From positions 1 through 24,584 of the forward strand of contig CAJGDE010000017.1 in NCBI GenBank assembly GCA_904502135.1: 24,584 nt of DNA. Direction: 5' to 3'. The stretch's first letter is position 1. Each line of letters opens with the position of its first letter. Position numbers and translations under genes: made by a program. The notes beneath the pieces are model-generated. The model made no database searches. It saw only the letters and a list, made by a program, of their open reading frames with translations, and was not told the origin of the DNA. Shown in pieces: positions 5,307 to 13,328 of the stretch. The DNA comes from Kiritimatiellia bacterium (GTDB lineage: Bacteria; Verrucomicrobiota; Kiritimatiellia; RFP12; UBA1067).

Positions 5307-6329
5307 ATGGATGAGAGAGAAGAAAAGCCTATTAAATTTCGTAAGTCGCTACGGAATGAGAATATCAACTATCGCAACGGGTGGTTTTTCGTCACGAGCC
5401 AGGTGGCTCATAATAAGTCGATTTTAGGGGCGATTGTTGGTGAAGAGTGTGTTTTAAATTCTCTTGGCAAAAAGGTGCGAGAGTATTGGCTTTCGCTGCC
5501 TGTGAAATATCCAGAGCTTAAGCTCGATGAATTCGTTGTTATGCCGAATCATTTTCATGCAATTGTGAAAATCGAATATCGGCCGACTAACCGTGAGCAT
5601 CATCTTGGTTTTTTGATGAGCCGCTTTAAGGGTGGTACGGGCTATATCTATGGCAAGATGCGCCGCGAGGGGGTTATCGAGGATATCGGCGAACATCTTT
5701 GGCAATTCGATTATTGGGACGATCTCATTACAAGCGAAAGCGAACTGGCGGGGATTCGTAAGTATATTCGCGATAACCCTGCCAATTGGTCGCGCGATCG
5801 CTACGGCGCCTGTACGAGCTATTCGTTTGGGAATTTGGCGCTTCTTAATGAGAGCGCCGTGGCGTTTGTGGCTTCGGCGGGAGGTGGAAGGGTCGGGCGA
5901 ATAAAGCGGGCTAAAGCCCGCCAGACCGATATGCGGGCTGAAGCTCGCCGTACCGAGGGGACCCGCCAGCCCGATATCGTCGCGGACGGCTTTAGCCGTC
6001 GTTGCCCTCCGATTATTTCGACGTTCACGAGCGCGCAGGAGCGCGACATGTTGCGGCGTGCGCTTGCGAAAGGTCGGAGCGTCATACAGGTCGTGCCTCA
6101 AGGTATTCTACTTGAGAGCGAAATGTCTCCTGAATTGAGCGCGGCGTGTCGCGAAGGGCGCGCACTTCTTATTTCGCCTCAGCCCAGAGGTTCACGGCTT
6201 AATAAAAAAGTTGCGACCTGGTGTAACGAATACGTTCTTCGCCATGCCGATGAGATTTGGGTGGGTGATATTTCCCCTAATGGGATGCTTAGTTCCATGC
6301 TGTCGCGCCTTGGGCTAAGCGCTTTCTAA
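5307..6329 (+). CDS. REP-associated tyrosine transposase (RAYT) with extra C-terminal domain
   Basis: A 340-residue protein. Start ATG 5307 fits the -10 box; TTG 5301 would lie upstream of the predicted +1. Residues about 20-165 form a Y1/HUH transposase domain. The HUH metal-binding pair is H82 and H84 in MPNHFHAIV, and the catalytic tyrosine is probably Y153 in IRKYIRDNPANW. Such RAYTs nick and move REP palindromes as single strands. Residues 200-232 are an Arg-rich linker coded by REP palindromes. Residues 236-340 form a second domain with a Rossmann/DprA-SLOG flavour (GRALLISPQ, ADEIWVGD, PNGML), which is not part of ordinary RAYTs of 150-200 residues. The gene has no inverted-repeat ends of its own, as expected for a domesticated single-copy RAYT. 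The transposase assignment is firm; the nature of the second domain is inference. Confidence 0.88.
   Translation: MDEREEKPIKFRKSLRNENINYRNGWFFVTSQVAHNKSILGAIVGEECVLNSLGKKVREYWLSLPVKYPELKLDEFVVMPNHFHAIVKIEYRPTNREHHLGFLMSRFKGGTGYIYGKMRREGVIEDIGEHLWQFDYWDDLITSESELAGIRKYIRDNPANWSRDRYGACTSYSFGNLALLNESAVAFVASAGGGRVGRIKRAKARQTDMRAEARRTEGTRQPDIVADGFSRRCPPIISTFTSAQERDMLRRALAKGRSVIQVVPQGILLESEMSPELSAACREGRALLISPQPRGSRLNKKVATWCNEYVLRHADEIWVGDISPNGMLSSMLSRLGLSAF
5906..6000. repeat. REP palindrome cluster inside the RAYT coding sequence
   Basis: GCGGGCTAAAGCCCGC (5906-5921) is a perfect 7-bp stem with loop AA. A second unit, GCGGGCTGAAGCTCGC, follows at 5933-5948, exactly 27 bp later and so in frame. A partial third spacer is at 5962-5978. 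An inverted member, GACGGCTTTAGCCGTC (5985-6000), is again a perfect 7-bp stem with a 2-base loop. All are translated as the Arg/Ala-rich linker of the transposase. Confidence 0.75.
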
Positions 6330-6352
6330 AATTATGGCTATATCGCGCAAGC

Positions 6353-6886
6353 TTAGTGCAGTTCAAGCGTTTCTGGGTCGATGATGTCGTAGATGAGGAG
6401 CAGGTCGCAGAGTTCTTTCGCTTTCGAGTGGCTGATGCCGAGTGCTTGATCGAGATTTGAGGCTCTCGCTTTCACGCCCTGGCTGAGAAGTGCGACGGTT
6501 TTGTGATAAAGGTCCTTGCCTATTTCATCGCAGAGGTCATCTACAAGCGTTCGCGGCGGCTCTTCCGGCATTGGCGGCGGATTTATGTCGCGCAGGCGGC
6601 GCATGACATCGAAAAGCTTATCTTCTTCTCCAGTGATTTTGTACGCGGCCATCAGCTCGGTCAAAAGGGGAACGGCGTTCGGATAGTCTTTTAGCTTCTT
6701 TTCAAGCCGGACGGTTTCGCGGAAGGCATCGAGTTCGACAAGTTCCGGATTGCGCTTGCGCCGCCAGGCCTGAAACCGCTCCCATGGGAAGATGAAATAT
6801 TTATTGATAAAGTCATCCCATGCAAGGCGGATATGCTCTTCGAAAAGAATTTCCCACTTGAATTTCAGTTTCTCTATTATTGTCAT
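6353..6886 (-). CDS. Hypothetical protein with FtsK-gamma-like C-terminal winged helix
   Basis: A 177-residue protein with its start ATG at 6884-6886 (minus) and AAGGAA a few bases upstream. The N-terminus is aromatic and basic without a signal peptide. Residues 55-100 look like a helical repeat (TPR-like). A Pro-rich linker at 103-112 precedes residues 123-172 (DLYHKTVALL ... GISHSKAKELCDLL ... DIIDP), which follow the pattern of the FtsK gamma domain, the winged helix that reads KOPS DNA in chromosome segregation. It has no motor domain. It could be a DNA-binding regulator built on that fold. It stands alone, convergent with the RAYT gene and divergent from the porin. The fold match is by eye only. 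Confidence 0.7.
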   Translation of the reverse strand: MTIIEKLKFKWEILFEEHIRLAWDDFINKYFIFPWERFQAWRRKRNPELVELDAFRETVRLEKKLKDYPNAVPLLTELMAAYKITGEEDKLFDVMRRLRDINPPPMPEEPPRTLVDDLCDEIGKDLYHKTVALLSQGVKARASNLDQALGISHSKAKELCDLLLIYDIIDPETLELH

Positions 6887-6915
6887 AGATGTTCCTTGTG
6901 CCTGTTTGTTATATA

Positions 6916-6921
6916 ATTATA
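6916..6921 (-). promoter_or_regulatory. -10 box for the minus-strand FtsK-gamma-like gene
   Basis: On the minus strand TATAAT lies about 30 bp before the start codon, giving a short leader that contains the AAGGAA site. No good -35 hexamer is visible at the right spacing. Confidence 0.45.
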
Positions 6922-7029
6922 CGAAAAATTTACGCTGGGCGTGACATGAAACATTCCCCGTTTCTTCCCTGTTATTCCAAACTTATGTGGATATCCGCCT
7001 AAAATTGGGAAGAGGGAAGGCAACAAAAT

Positions 7030-7056
7030 GAGCCACGGCTCGCGGCTTTAGACGCG
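7030..7056. repeat. Diverged REP-like palindromes in the divergent intergenic region
   Basis: GAGCC-AC-GGCTC (7030-7041) is a perfect small palindrome. CGCGGCTTTAGACGCG (7041-7056) has the same 16-base layout and GGCTTTAG core as the REP units near the RAYT, with one mismatched pair. It may be an old RAYT target. Confidence 0.4.
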
Positions 7057-7098
7057 ACGCGCGGGTCATTTGTAATTTTTGTGGTAAAGCACGTATTT

Positions 7099-7128
7099 TT
7101 GACATTTATTAATGTGATTTGCTATAAT
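7099..7128 (+). promoter_or_regulatory. Consensus sigma70-type promoter of the porin operon
   Basis: TTGACA (7099-7104) and TATAAT (7123-7128) are both perfect and 18 bp apart, and TGC precedes the -10 as an extended element. The expected +1 is near 7135, leaving a leader of about 23 nt. This is the strongest promoter in the window, as expected for an abundant outer-membrane porin. Confidence 0.85.
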
Positions 7129-7157
7129 ATTGTTTTTATTGCAATTAAAAAGAAATT

Positions 7158-8615
7158 ATGAGAAAAATAACTATTCTAATACCGATAATGTTCGCGCTTT
7201 TGGCTTTGAGGGCAGATTCCTTAGAGGGCGTGACAAAAGCAGATTTAAGTGCGATTTTAGATCGTTTAGCGAGACTTGAAGCGGAAAATAAAGCTCAAGC
7301 GGCGAAAATTGCCGAGTTGGAGAAGCAGAATCTTGCTTTGGCAGGTCCTCTTAAATCGCAGGATTCAATCGTTGCGCAGATAAAAACTGAAGAGAGTACA
7401 ACAACCAACAGTACTGGGCGCATATTTACGACCGAATCGGGGCATAAGTATTTCTTGGCCGATAAAGTCGCGAATATTTTTGAGCCTTTAAGCGAGTCTG
7501 GTCTTCAGATTACACCTTACGGTTATTTGGCGTTTGAAGGAACGTGGAATTCTCACGCAGTAGATGCCGATGTCTGTACTGATTTCGTGAAGCGTCACGG
7601 AAAGGGCGGAACGACTCTTTCTATGCAAGATTCAATACTTGGTATGAAATTCGCGACGCCTGAGGCTGAACACGGATGGAAATTCTCGGGCAAGGCGGAG
7701 TTCGATCTTATGGGAGGTCATCAAAATGATTATGCTTTTCATTGGCGCCATTTGTATGTTGATGCCCAGCATGAGAGCGGTTGGTCGATTCTATTCGGCC
7801 AGACATGGCATCTTTGGAAGATGGTCACGCCCAGCGAGATCGACGGCGCGTGGCTAGAAAACGCAGGTCACCCGTATCGGCGCAGCCCTCAAGTTCGCAT
7901 AACAAAGAAGTGGGAATTTGAGGATAGCTCTCTTGAGGTGCGCGCAGGCATTGTAAAAGGCGGTCCCGGAATGGGCGGTGATCGTGACGGAGATGAAATT
8001 CAGGATAACTCTGCTTCGAATTGGGCTCTTATGCAGGGCGCGATCGTTTATGACCACATCGCGCCTTGGGAAGAAACTTCTCGCCGTTGGTTGATCGGTT
8101 TAGGCGGCATGTACGGGCGCGATCGCGCGCATAGGCTGCTTGATAACGGAACGTTCGGCGGTGAGGATGACGAGTACGATTCAAAGATGGTTATGGTCGC
8201 AGGCGTTTTGCCGTTATTTACGAAGTTTACTCTTACGGGGCAGATTTTCGCCGGCGATAATCTTGGCGGCATTCAGGCCGGTTGTGCGCAGAGAGTTTCT
8301 TATATGCACCCGGGGCGCGGAAGAGAAGTTTCGACTATCGGCGGCTTTGCCGATCTCAGATATGATTTGAATGAAACATGGTCGTTCGCCATCGGCTACG
8401 GTTTCGACGATCCGACGGATTCCGAGGCGCGTTATGCTCTTGGCATTCTTCGTAACGACAGAGCCTACATTGACGCATTTTATAACATCAACGCCAATTT
8501 CAAGCTCGGTCTTGAATATGCGCGCCTCACGACCGTCTACGGCGATAAGGGCGAAGAGGTTGATGATGAAGTCGGCAATGACCGTCTTCAGTTTTCCGCT
8601 TGGTACAACTTTTAA
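7158..8615 (+). CDS. Outer-membrane porin with N-terminal coiled coil
   Basis: A 485-residue protein. Residues 1-20 are a signal peptide (MRKITILIPIMFALLALRADS). Residues 28-62 form a heptad-rich coiled coil (ARLEAENKAQAAKIAELEKQ). The rest alternates polar and hydrophobic residues as in a beta-barrel, with aromatic girdles (ETWSFAIGYGFDD), and the chain ends in WYNF with the terminal Phe needed for barrel assembly. The layout resembles trimeric porins of the DcaP type, where the coiled coil holds the trimer in the periplasm. No substrate can be named. The next gene, an NSS symporter, starts 15 bp downstream, so uptake across both membranes may be linked. The start has only a weak Shine-Dalgarno site, behind a very strong promoter. 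Confidence 0.8.
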   Translation: MRKITILIPIMFALLALRADSLEGVTKADLSAILDRLARLEAENKAQAAKIAELEKQNLALAGPLKSQDSIVAQIKTEESTTTNSTGRIFTTESGHKYFLADKVANIFEPLSESGLQITPYGYLAFEGTWNSHAVDADVCTDFVKRHGKGGTTLSMQDSILGMKFATPEAEHGWKFSGKAEFDLMGGHQNDYAFHWRHLYVDAQHESGWSILFGQTWHLWKMVTPSEIDGAWLENAGHPYRRSPQVRITKKWEFEDSSLEVRAGIVKGGPGMGGDRDGDEIQDNSASNWALMQGAIVYDHIAPWEETSRRWLIGLGGMYGRDRAHRLLDNGTFGGEDDEYDSKMVMVAGVLPLFTKFTLTGQIFAGDNLGGIQAGCAQRVSYMHPGRGREVSTIGGFADLRYDLNETWSFAIGYGFDDPTDSEARYALGILRNDRAYIDAFYNINANFKLGLEYARLTTVYGDKGEEVDDEVGNDRLQFSAWYNF

Positions 8616-8630
8616 TAATGGAGTTATTTT

Positions 8631-10070
8631 ATGGAAAAAACAAATCGCGCTAGTTGGTCTGGTCAGCTCGCTTTTATCTTAGCGGCGGCGGCCTCGGCTA
8701 TTGGGCTTGGTAATCTTTGGCGCTTTCCGTATCTGGCGGCGCAGTACGGAGGGGGTACATTCATCGTTGTTTACCTCGCGCTTGTAGTGACGCTTGGCTT
8801 TACGCTGATGCTCACAGAAATCGCCATCGGCCGCAAGACGCAGCAGTCTCAGCTTACGGCATATTCACGCCTTCATCGCGGTTGGGGCTTTATCGGCATT
8901 CTCGGCACTCTTATTCCGATATTAATCGTGCCATATTACTGTGTGATCGGCGGCTGGGTGATTTATTACTTTAAGGCTTATTGTCAGATGGCTTTTGCGG
9001 GCGTAAATCTGATGGGGGTTGCCGCCGCCGATTCGGGCGCGTTCTTCTCTTCGTTCATTTCCGCGCCGTTTGCTCCGTTTGGGTACGCTTCAATTTTCAT
9101 TCTGGCCTGCGCCGGCGTAATTGTGCTCGGCGTAAAGAACGGAATTGAAAAATCAAATCTCGTGATGATGCCGATACTCTTTCTTATGGCAATCGCGATT
9201 TGCATCTATGTTGTGACAATGCCGGGTGCTGCAGATGGGCTTAAGTATTATCTCATTCCGAATATGGACTGTCTTACCGGCGCCGACGGAAAGTTTTCGC
9301 TCGCGCTTCTCGCTAAGACTCTACTCGGGGCTACAGGGCAGATGTTCTATTCTCTTTCTCTCGCGATGGGTATTATGATTACGTACGGCAGCTACATGAA
9401 AAAGGACGATTCGATTGAGAAGTGCGTGCGTCGCATTGAAATCTTTGATACGCTGATCGCCGTTCTTGCGGGTCTTATGATTATACCCGTCGTCTACATT
9501 TTCGCCGTGAAAACAGGCACCCCCGTTAAAGAGGCGATGAATGCGGGCCCCGGGCTTATGTTTATTACTCTGCCGAAAGTGTTTGCGTCTTTGGGCGCAG
9601 TTGGACCATGGGTCGGCATGGCGTTCTTTCTGCTCGTCGTTTTTGCGGCGGCCACATCCGCCATTTCGCTTTACGAAGCCTGCGTCGCGGCGGTGTGCGA
9701 TGTTCTTAAAATAAACCGCAAGGCCGCGACATTCTTTACCGGCTCTCTCATACTTTTTCTAGCGACTTTCTCCGCGCTTGGCTACGGCGCTTGGGGCGGC
9801 GTAAAAGTTTTCGGGATGCAGTTCCTGGACTTCTTCGATTTTGTGACGAACTCTGCGTTTATGCCTATTGTAGCGGCGGTGACGTGTATATTTGTAGGCT
9901 GGGTTATCAAGCCTAAAGCAATAATTGAAGAGTGCGAAGTCGGCTCTCATGTTATGAAAGCAAAATCATTTTATTCGTTTATGGTGCGCTATCTTGCGCC
10001 TGCGCTAATGATTGCGCTTCTTGTCTCCGAAGTCTGCCGCGCCTTAGGTATCGGCGGCTGGTCAATCTAA
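8631..10070 (+). CDS. Neurotransmitter:sodium symporter (NSS/SNF) family transporter
   Basis: A 479-residue inner-membrane protein with about twelve hydrophobic helices. The NSS signature is near the N-terminus: SAIGLGNLWRFPYLAAQYGG, with GNLWRFP at residues 27-33 in the unwound helix 1 that binds substrate and Na+. Bacterial members import amino acids (LeuT tryptophan/leucine type) with sodium. The length fits bacterial NSS proteins. GGAG at 8620-8623 lies 7 bp before the ATG and the gene follows the porin by 15 bp, so both share the 7099 promoter. Its stop codon TAA is the first word of the downstream tandem repeat. Confidence 0.9.
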   Translation: MEKTNRASWSGQLAFILAAAASAIGLGNLWRFPYLAAQYGGGTFIVVYLALVVTLGFTLMLTEIAIGRKTQQSQLTAYSRLHRGWGFIGILGTLIPILIVPYYCVIGGWVIYYFKAYCQMAFAGVNLMGVAAADSGAFFSSFISAPFAPFGYASIFILACAGVIVLGVKNGIEKSNLVMMPILFLMAIAICIYVVTMPGAADGLKYYLIPNMDCLTGADGKFSLALLAKTLLGATGQMFYSLSLAMGIMITYGSYMKKDDSIEKCVRRIEIFDTLIAVLAGLMIIPVVYIFAVKTGTPVKEAMNAGPGLMFITLPKVFASLGAVGPWVGMAFFLLVVFAAATSAISLYEACVAAVCDVLKINRKAATFFTGSLILFLATFSALGYGAWGGVKVFGMQFLDFFDFVTNSAFMPIVAAVTCIFVGWVIKPKAIIEECEVGSHVMKAKSFYSFMVRYLAPALMIALLVSEVCRALGIGGWSI

Positions 10071-10239
10071 CCCCTAACCCCTACCCCTACCTCTAACCCC
10101 TACCCCTACCTCTAACCCCTACCCCTACCTCTAACCCCTACCCCTACCTCTAACCCCTACCCCTACCTCTAACCCCTAACTCCTACCTCCAACTCCTACC
10201 TCCTACCTCCTAACTCCTAACCCCTAATTCCTACCCCCT
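10067..10239. repeat. Telomere-like 19-bp tandem repeat filling the intergenic gap
   Basis: Five perfect copies of a 19-bp unit (AACCCCTACCCCTACCTCT in one phase) run with starts at 10091, 10110, 10129, 10148 and 10167. They are flanked on both sides by degenerate CCCCTA, CTCCTA and CTCCAA words. The array starts at the stop codon of the NSS gene and ends at the ATG of the PutP gene, with nothing else between. The complementary strand is a run of GGGG and GAGG tracts able to form quadruplexes. Related words recur at 24490-24514. Confidence 0.9.
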
Positions 10240-11811
10240 ATGTTCGATTGGTACGTATTCTGTTCTTTCGCCGGGTATCTCATTATGATGCTCGCCATCG
10301 GTTTTATCTTCTCAAAGCGTCAGGAGTCGCTTGGCGACTACTATCTTGGCGGACGCAAAATGAATAAATGGGTTGTCGCTCTTTCGGCACAGGCCTCCGA
10401 TATGTCGGGGTGGCTTCTGATGGGGCTGCCGGGCGCGATTTACGTGGGCGGTTTCTCCGAAGCGTGGATAGGTATCGGGCTTATGATAGGCACGTACCTT
10501 AACTGGAAGATCGTCGCCAAGCGTCTTCGCTGCTGTTCGCAGGCTTGCGGTGACGCGATTACAATACCAGACTTCATCTGTAACCGTTTTCGCGACAAGA
10601 CGGGAATCTCGCGCATTGTGGCGGCTATCATCATTCTTGTCTTCTTTACATTCTATACTGCCTCGGGTTTCGTCAGCGCGGCGAAGCTCTTCACGTCGAC
10701 TTTCGGCATCCCGGAAACGCTTACATTCTTCTCTCTTACGATTTCCGGTTATCAGTTTTGCCTTTGGATCGCGGCGTTCGTGGTGGTTTCTTATACTCTG
10801 CTTGGAGGCTATATGGCCGTCTGTTGGACGGACTTCATTCAAGGGTCGCTTATGTTTTTCGCGATTGTGCTCGTTCCAGCGATCGTCGTCTGCAACGAGG
10901 GCGGTTTCGCTACGACGGTCAATGCACTTAACGAAATTAATCCTTATCTGCAGTCGCTTTTCACGAATGCCTCGACAGCAAAGGCTGCGGGCTTTATCGG
11001 GCTTCTTTCCTGCATGGCATGGGGGCTTGGGTATTTCGGAATGCCTCACATTCTCGTAAGATTCATGTCGATCGATAATCCCGCCGAAATAAAAGGTTCG
11101 CGCCGCATCGCGATGACGTGGGTAATCATTTCTCTTGCCGCCGCTACCGTAATCGGACTTGTCTTCCATCTTTATCTTAAGCAGAAGGGGCTTACGCTCG
11201 CCGATGTCGGCAACGACCCTGAGAAAATGTTTATGGTCATGATCAACGGCATTTTCTCATCTGGCGCACTCAGCCGTATTTTCGCGGGCATCCTCCTTTC
11301 GGCGATCATGGCGGCGATCATGTCGACGGCGGACAGCCAGCTTCTCGTATCGGCATCGTCTTTCTCGAACGATCTTTACAAAGTCGTTCTGCGCAAAAAA
11401 GCTTCCAACCGCGAGTTGATAGCGGTTTCGCGTCTCGCCGTTGGCGCTGTCGCGATAGCCGCGCTCGTTATGGCGATGGATACTTCTTCCGATTTCTTCA
11501 AGGTTGTCATGAAGATGGTTTCTTTCGCATGGGCCGGCTTTGGCGCTGCGTTTGGGCCGCTTATTCTTCTGGCGCTTTTCTGGCGCCGTACTACGCTTGC
11601 GGGCGCCGTCGCGGGCATGGTCGTGGGCGCGGTGACGTGCTTTGTGTGGAAGTTCGTTCTCGCGGCGAACGCATCTCTCGTCGCGGCCTATCCGATATTC
11701 GCTCTTTATGAACTTGCGCCGGGATTTATATTCGCCTTTATCGCGATTGTCGTCGTATCGTTTTTTACAAAGAAACCGGCCTTTGATCCGTTTGAGAATA
11801 TCGCGGATTGA
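10240..11811 (+). CDS. putP: Sodium/proline symporter PutP (SSS family)
   Basis: A 523-residue inner-membrane protein with about thirteen helices. It shows the diagnostic PutP segments LSAQASDMSGWLLMGLPG (residues 48-65, holding the conserved Asp and Ser of the Na+ and proline sites), GGYMAVCWTDFIQGSLM and LGYFGMPHILVRFM. It is expected to import proline with sodium. The start at ATG 10240 gives the usual N-terminal length, but the ATG directly follows the C-rich repeat and no Shine-Dalgarno sequence exists; initiation may be leaderless, depend on the upstream gene, or use an internal Met. The GH39-like gene follows after 19 bp. Confidence 0.88.
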   Translation: MFDWYVFCSFAGYLIMMLAIGFIFSKRQESLGDYYLGGRKMNKWVVALSAQASDMSGWLLMGLPGAIYVGGFSEAWIGIGLMIGTYLNWKIVAKRLRCCSQACGDAITIPDFICNRFRDKTGISRIVAAIIILVFFTFYTASGFVSAAKLFTSTFGIPETLTFFSLTISGYQFCLWIAAFVVVSYTLLGGYMAVCWTDFIQGSLMFFAIVLVPAIVVCNEGGFATTVNALNEINPYLQSLFTNASTAKAAGFIGLLSCMAWGLGYFGMPHILVRFMSIDNPAEIKGSRRIAMTWVIISLAAATVIGLVFHLYLKQKGLTLADVGNDPEKMFMVMINGIFSSGALSRIFAGILLSAIMAAIMSTADSQLLVSASSFSNDLYKVVLRKKASNRELIAVSRLAVGAVAIAALVMAMDTSSDFFKVVMKMVSFAWAGFGAAFGPLILLALFWRRTTLAGAVAGMVVGAVTCFVWKFVLAANASLVAAYPIFALYELAPGFIFAFIAIVVVSFFTKKPAFDPFENIAD

Positions 11812-11830
11812 TAAATATAAGGACTTTAAA

Positions 11831-13303
11831 ATGAAAAGAATGTTTGGTTTTTGTTTTGCATCTTTGCTCTTCGCGTTAATACGCGCGGATGCTGCAGATA
11901 TCAATGTTGATTTTTCGAAAGTTACAGGCAGAATCAGGCCGGAGCTTCATTCTTCCGGATGCGCTCCGCGTCTATATCCTCGCGCGGTTCGCAACGATGA
12001 TCTCGACATTAAGGCTATGGGGTGTTATGCAACCCGCACTCACGATTGGGCGCTTTGGAACAGCGGTCAGCGCATTATTGATACGCACTTTATTTTTCCG
12101 CTGATGCATCTTGATCCTAAAGATCCGAAGAACTATTACTTTAAGGCGACGGATGAAGTGCTGAAGTACTCGAAGAATATTGATCTGAAAATTCTTTATC
12201 GTCTCGGCGCGTCGATTGAGCATACTGGAGATGTTCATTTCAATGTTCTCGATCCTGAAGATCATGACAAGTATGCTGAGGTTTTGGCGGGCATAATGCG
12301 CCATTATCTTAAGGGATGGGCTGACGGCTTTTACTGGGCAGACGTGTTTCAGGGCTGGGAGATTTGGAATGAGCCGGATGGCACTACAAATTGTTATGTA
12401 ATTCCGGAATGCAAGGAAAAAGATTGGCTTAAGCGCATGGATCTTCATAAGCCGAGATTTTGCAATCTTTTCGCGACAGTCCTTAAGCGTCTTAAGAGCG
12501 AGTTCCCTGATCAGCAAATCGGAGGGCCGGCTATGATAGATGCCAGAGAGCCGTATTTCCGTACGCTTCTTAAGGCTTGCAAAGACAAAGGCGTCGCACC
12601 TGATTTTATTTCATGGCACGGGTATACTTCAAACCCCGAATCTTTGATTGCTCCTATTGCAAAGATGCGCGCGCTCCTTGATGAATTCGGCTTTACGAAA
12701 ACGCGCATGATCATCGATGAATGGCATTATCTTCGCAATTCGAATTGGGATGGCGTTCATGGTGGAGTGCCTATTGCGTATCGCCGCGCCCACGAAGGGC
12801 CCTCAGGGCTGTATAATATTGATTCTGCCGTTTTCAATGTATATGTTCTTTCAAGGTTTCAGGATACCGTTCTTGATGAAGCGTACTGGTACGGCTCAAA
12901 CCCGCTCGGCAACTGGGGGTGGCTAAAGGAAAACGGCACGCTTAACAAGTGCTGGTATTCAATGAAGCTTTTCGGTGATTTTGTAAAAACGGCCAAGACG
13001 AAGGTGCTTGTATCAGTAGACGGGAAAAAGTCAAAACACGTAGCAGCTGTAGCTGGTCTTTCTTCTGACGGCAAGAGAGCCTCGTTAGTAGTCTGTGATT
13101 ATCAGGGTGGTAACGACCGTCTTTATGTCGAAATAAAAGGGCTAGATAATATCAAGAACGTTTCTGCCGTTATATTGGATCATACGAGAGATCTTTCGCC
13201 GGTTTCAGTATCGTTTAATGACGGCATAATGTGCCTGCCCCGCTTTGATGAAAACTCGGCTGCGTTTCTTGTGTCATTCGAGTGTGCGGAAGCGTCAAAG
13301 TGA
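11831..13303 (+). CDS. Secreted clan GH-A glycoside hydrolase, GH39-like
   Basis: A 490-residue protein. ATG 11831 is chosen because AAGGA lies 8 bp upstream and a signal peptide (MKRMFGFCFASLLFALIRADA) begins there; the open frame extends further upstream only inside putP. The body is a (beta/alpha)8 glycosidase. The acid/base Glu is E181 in GWEIWNEPDG and the nucleophile is probably E297 in RMIIDEWHY, which is the NEP plus late Glu pattern of GH39 beta-xylosidases and relatives. A beta-sandwich follows from about residue 395. It probably trims plant or host glycans in the periplasm or outside. The exact substrate, and GH39 against a neighbouring family of the clan, cannot be settled by eye. 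It is in the putP transcript, 19 bp downstream. Confidence 0.75.
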   Translation: MKRMFGFCFASLLFALIRADAADINVDFSKVTGRIRPELHSSGCAPRLYPRAVRNDDLDIKAMGCYATRTHDWALWNSGQRIIDTHFIFPLMHLDPKDPKNYYFKATDEVLKYSKNIDLKILYRLGASIEHTGDVHFNVLDPEDHDKYAEVLAGIMRHYLKGWADGFYWADVFQGWEIWNEPDGTTNCYVIPECKEKDWLKRMDLHKPRFCNLFATVLKRLKSEFPDQQIGGPAMIDAREPYFRTLLKACKDKGVAPDFISWHGYTSNPESLIAPIAKMRALLDEFGFTKTRMIIDEWHYLRNSNWDGVHGGVPIAYRRAHEGPSGLYNIDSAVFNVYVLSRFQDTVLDEAYWYGSNPLGNWGWLKENGTLNKCWYSMKLFGDFVKTAKTKVLVSVDGKKSKHVAAVAGLSSDGKRASLVVCDYQGGNDRLYVEIKGLDNIKNVSAVILDHTRDLSPVSVSFNDGIMCLPRFDENSAAFLVSFECAEASK

Positions 13304-13328
13304 TTTTTCCTAAGTTGCTTTGCATTTT

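Noticed and set aside
5454..6101. 215-codon minus-strand frame opposite the RAYT gene
   Set aside because: It lies wholly antisense to a well-supported transposase and has no recognisable domain. Similar GC-driven shadows occur opposite putP (10312-11169) and elsewhere.
10067..10239. CRISPR array
   Set aside because: The units are contiguous 19-bp copies without spacers, low in complexity, and no cas genes are near.
10067..10239. True chromosome-end telomere
   Set aside because: The array lies between two intact co-oriented genes and continues into coding sequence on both sides.
11642..11830. N-terminal extension of the GH39-like frame into putP
   Set aside because: It overlaps the putP 3' end. 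The ATG at 11831 has a ribosome-binding site and begins a signal peptide.
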